DNA of 20,517 bases. Source: an uncultured Candidatus Saccharibacteria bacterium (GTDB taxonomy: Bacteria; Patescibacteriota; Saccharimonadia; Saccharimonadales; Saccharimonadaceae). This document shows, one piece after another, positions 19,401 to 20,517 of this stretch (positions within the stretch are counted from its first letter, which is position 1; each line of letters starts with the position of its first letter). The translations under genes and the position numbers were made by a program. Location: positions 1-20,517 of the forward strand of contig CALJPD010000006.1 of the NCBI GenBank assembly GCA_937981355.1, in the 5' to 3' direction. The notes beneath the pieces are model-generated. The model was not told where the DNA came from and made no database searches. It worked only from the letters and a program-made list of their open reading frames with translations.

Positions 19401-20517
19401 GCTTCAGCTGTGGATAGTACTCACGCGATGCGTAGGCATGCTTACCCGAGAGCAAGAACACGTTTTTTGTACCCTTTGATACCTTCACTTCGCAGTACAT
19501 CATATCTGGGTTGACCGCCAGCATCAGGTTAGCCGGCAGTGTCCATGGCGTGGTCGTCCAGGCGAGAAGGAAAGCATCATCACCATCCTCATTTGCCAAC
19601 AATTTTTCAAGAATAAACGGTTCTTGCTCTGCCACAAAATGCCTTTTGTTTGCGACTGTTTCGTACAACGTTGCACCAATATTCTCAGCGATATATCGCA
19701 TGGACGGTTTGCGCGATTCTGAATCGTTATTATCTTGCAAGATCGTCTTATGCACCGCCTGGCTACTTATTTTGTCGAAATCAAAGTCATAACTAAAGTG
19801 ATCGATAAACCGCTTTCTCTCACCAGTTTTTGTGTCGATATCATCACTTCCTTGATAAAATTGTCTTAGGACTGCTGGTGCTACCAACATGAGGTGATGA
19901 ATCTTGTGCGGCAATTTTTCCAGCACACGCATCGCCACCAATCCACCAAGACTATGACCAATCAACACAGTGTTTTCATCAAATTGCACATGGTCAAGCA
20001 CATATTGCACCTGCTCAACCTCTGTTGGGTTGTCCGTATTGGGGAGCTGCGGCGCCTGTACTTTGGCACCACGCTGCTCTAATTCGTGCTTAAGCCACGG
20101 GATAAAGTTCTTGTCGTTCCTGCCTGTGTATCCATGGAGAATCACGTAGTTGTACTGCGAAATATCGTCGCGCTGCGCCATGGGTCTGCCATTCATGTCC
20201 ACCAGCCGAAACTTCACATACACACTCGGGTCGGTCACTGTCTGGTAGGCGTCGTTGTCCATGGTCACTTCGGCCTTGCTAACAGGGGTGGCGAACTTGG
20301 TGTCATACATCAGCACCTTTTCGCCTTCGTAGATTTTGCCCGCCTCATACAGCTGCTTAAAGGCCCACCAGACGCTCTCCATAAAGTCCTTGTCCATGGT
20401 GCGGTAGGCACCTTTGAAATCCACCCAGCGGCCGATGCGGTCGATCACGCCCTGCCACGTCTCGCTATTGGCCACCATGCTTTCGCGCGCCTTGGTGATG
20501 TATTTTTCCAGGCTGAT
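16477..20517 (-). CDS. ileS: Isoleucyl-tRNA synthetase with two alpha/beta-hydrolase inserts (5' end outside window)
   Basis: The frame runs to the window edge without its start, so the N-terminal part with the HIGH motif is outside. At least 1346 residues remain, against about 900-1050 for complete bacterial IleS. Numbering from the first Met (20478): class I features are WVDFKGAYRTMD (18-29), the editing-domain WTTTPWTLPAN (307-317) and GTGIVHIAPAYGEDDF (584-599), the WNLSRDRFW segment (714-722), KMSKS (867-871) and a helical anticodon-binding region from about 1014. The enzyme attaches isoleucine to tRNA-Ile and edits Val-tRNA-Ile in the CP1 domain. CP1 is interrupted by two hydrolase-like domains (about 107-294 and 338-505), and a Ser/Thr-rich stretch (942-1012) precedes the anticodon domain. 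All junctions stay in frame. The C-terminus has no zinc-binding Cys cluster. Confidence 0.95.
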   Translation of the reverse strand: MSLEKYITKARESMVANSETWQGVIDRIGRWVDFKGAYRTMDKDFMESVWWAFKQLYEAGKIYEGEKVLMYDTKFATPVSKAEVTMDNDAYQTVTDPSVYVKFRLVDMNGRPMAQRDDISQYNYVILHGYTGRNDKNFIPWLKHELEQRGAKVQAPQLPNTDNPTEVEQVQYVLDHVQFDENTVLIGHSLGGLVAMRVLEKLPHKIHHLMLVAPAVLRQFYQGSDDIDTKTGERKRFIDHFSYDFDFDKISSQAVHKTILQDNNDSESRKPSMRYIAENIGATLYETVANKRHFVAEQEPFILEKLLANEDGDDAFLLAWTTTPWTLPANLMLAVNPDMMYCEVKVSKGTKNVFLLSGKHAYASREYYPQLKQQLEQQGYTVTIIDHINPDSPDLAENVEQLAQYDFTHAHVVTHSLGAATFLKYLQDANMTVASLTMIAPACGVSNSSDEQWKQESGYVGLTVDLAQVRRKIAQRPTIVYSDDAEVLNQGFAQLGTELDAVMQYEPGKGHFFAAEKSLAPEITLPLSEKFIIAEEALERTLQDDKHQPLDYEVLRKFPGSELVGKTYQPLDTGSTWPDSDKIHTIYAADFVSHESGTGIVHIAPAYGEDDFELAKRHGISAFHVIDDNGYYTDSNYKGLEVWDNNKFIAKDLKEKGAVWKIEYIRHEYPFNPRSKQRIMYRAIPSWFFDIQGQKPLMLEQNEHINWFPSHLKHGRFAKNIEQAPDWNLSRDRFWATAMPVWKGDRGTVKVVGSYAELKELSGVELDDYHRPWVDNITFTIDGETFTRIDKVLDCWFESGSMPFAQLHYPFENQAKFEQNYPADFIVEYIGQVRAWFYYVHAVNAALAEIGAFGQAGAQHKNAYSNVITTGVVAGNDGRKMSKSLGNFTDPNELMDKFSADSLRFLLLSSPLLNGEDFALHDKDVGDVARKLSMIWNMYDFFTMYAEVDGWEFDGTLIDPLSGKPVYTSLSSTETASVHRESRSSTTGDTAELAALKQSSYLPDVDNLNSRARADVSEDEATIGAVTNPLDIWIISRLHELVAEVEKQMDAYNIPDALSPILPFLDDASNWYVRRSRRRFWKSEDDGDKNDAYRTLHYVLVRLSYILAPFTPFLAEELYHNLTGDDESIHLKNWLPAGAVNEQVLADMARTRELINNGLSLRMKKDEHQASIKVRQPLQCAAYAGAKLAEYYEQIMAEELNVKEIRWIENLDEHLADYDVTEGVIKPENWIEISKHVTPELKREGLMREVIRYVQSARKKAGLQVDDRIVLHLAVGAEPTSASQSAASNQAQPASDAAAQLGQALAEHADTIASETLATMKQPDDVLYQTTAMVDGAELQISLAKA
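17443..17655 (-). other. IleS third insert, Ser/Thr-rich linker
   Basis: About 70 residues (942-1012 of the visible IleS) separate the end of the catalytic core (MYAEVDGWEFDG) from the anticodon-binding domain (NPLDIWIISRLHEL), where other IleS proteins have a short connection. The stretch is rich in Ser, Thr, Ala and Asp (for example SLSSTETASVHRESRSSTTG) and is probably disordered. No domain is recognised. Confidence 0.6.
18964..19467 (-). other. IleS insert 2: alpha/beta-hydrolase-like domain
   Basis: Residues about 338-505 of the visible IleS, between the strand ending CEVKVSKG and the native SEKFIIAEEALE. The order is VFLLSG (340-345), a helix YYPQLKQQLEQQGYTV (354-369), the nucleophile elbow VVTHSLGA (399-406, Ser403), LTMIAPA (423-429), the acid loop VYSDDAEV (467-474, Asp470 or Asp471) and GKGHFF (495-500, His498). 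This matches the RBBP9/YdeN layout. The usual GxSxG has Thr at its first position, and the N-terminal HG is replaced by SGKH, so activity is uncertain. Confidence 0.8.
19597..20160 (-). other. IleS insert 1: alpha/beta-hydrolase-like domain
   Basis: Residues about 107-294 of the visible IleS, placed between SVYVKFRLVDMNG and DAFLLAWTTTPWTLP, which are contiguous in ordinary IleS. The order is VILHGYTG (112-119) for the first strand and oxyanion loop, helix FIPWLKHELEQRG (125-137), PQLPNTDNP (143-151), nucleophile elbow LIGHSLGG (172-179, Ser176), LMLVAPA (196-202), a probable acid at Asp249 or Asp252 and KRHF (278-281, His280). All elements of an RBBP9/YdeN-type serine hydrolase are present, so this copy looks catalytically competent. 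Confidence 0.85.

Noticed and set aside
18964..20160. Inteins as the explanation for the IleS inserts
   Set aside because: No splice-junction residues (N-terminal Cys/Ser block, C-terminal HN followed by Cys/Ser/Thr) or homing-endonuclease motifs are visible; the content is alpha/beta hydrolase.
16477..20517. Misassembly or chimera creating the long IleS
   Set aside because: Four insert junctions all keep the frame and the native IleS resumes at the correct residue each time, which is unlikely for an artefact. Read evidence would settle it.
1..20517. Recoded TGA (code 25, as in Gracilibacteria)
   Set aside because: All long conserved genes are free of in-frame TGA and the TGA codons seen act as plausible stops.
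1..20517. CRISPR arrays, insertion sequences or prophage
   Set aside because: No regularly spaced repeats, transposase, integrase or phage structural genes were found on either strand.

Overview
The window reads as a chromosomal segment of a small-genome bacterium, most likely from the Candidate Phyla Radiation (Patescibacteria), with Saccharibacteria (TM7) as my best guess. The reasons are indirect. There are compact housekeeping genes beside orphan genes, unusually divergent versions of universal proteins (IleS, LigA), apparently leaderless starts, and TGA is not read through in any long frame, so the standard bacterial code fits. No rRNA or other decisive marker is present, so the placement is an inference. 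No phage, IS element or CRISPR array is visible.

Layout. 1-1000: ribosomal protein L21 (rplU, minus) with a consensus promoter and its own terminator, and a nucleoside 2-deoxyribosyltransferase-like protein (minus). 1000-2540: a small membrane protein (plus) and a membrane-anchored CAP/SCP-domain protein (plus) with a good terminator. 2540-3400: a possible gene remnant and an orphan gene (minus). 3558-5002: a GNAT acetyltransferase (minus) and phosphate acetyltransferase (pta, plus), fired divergently from a 20-nt intergenic region. 5003-5460: a long AT-rich gap between convergent genes, full of dyad symmetries. 5461-7421: three minus-strand nucleotide-metabolism or damage-type genes in a row, namely an RdgB/Ham1 pyrophosphatase, a MazG-like/deoxyribosyltransferase fusion and a NADAR (YbiA-like) N-glycosidase. 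7720-9882: NAD-dependent DNA ligase ligA (minus). 10176-13023: a polytopic membrane protein, HtpX protease and LemA (all minus). 13211-14491: tRNA-Leu(UAA) (minus), a small alpha/beta hydrolase (plus), a frameshifted HNH nuclease (plus) and tRNA-Cys(GCA) (minus). 14511-16313: an ABC exporter (minus). 16477 to the right edge: isoleucyl-tRNA synthetase ileS (minus), cut at its 5' end by the window.

The most remarkable object is IleS. Its editing (CP1) region is interrupted in frame by two alpha/beta-hydrolase domains of RBBP9/YdeN type, each with a recognisable serine-hydrolase nucleophile motif and C-terminal histidine. A third, low-complexity insert lies before the anticodon-binding domain. 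A free-standing hydrolase of the same broad type sits only a few kilobases away. Other oddities are a DNA ligase that appears to have lost all four zinc-finger cysteines, two bidirectional promoters built on the same 8-mer ATTATACT, several genes whose start codon lies 6-7 nt after a -10 hexamer (leaderless transcripts), and a near-palindromic 14-mer (CTTGCWTWTTGCAA) that occurs four times within 2.6 kb around the nucleotide-metabolism genes.
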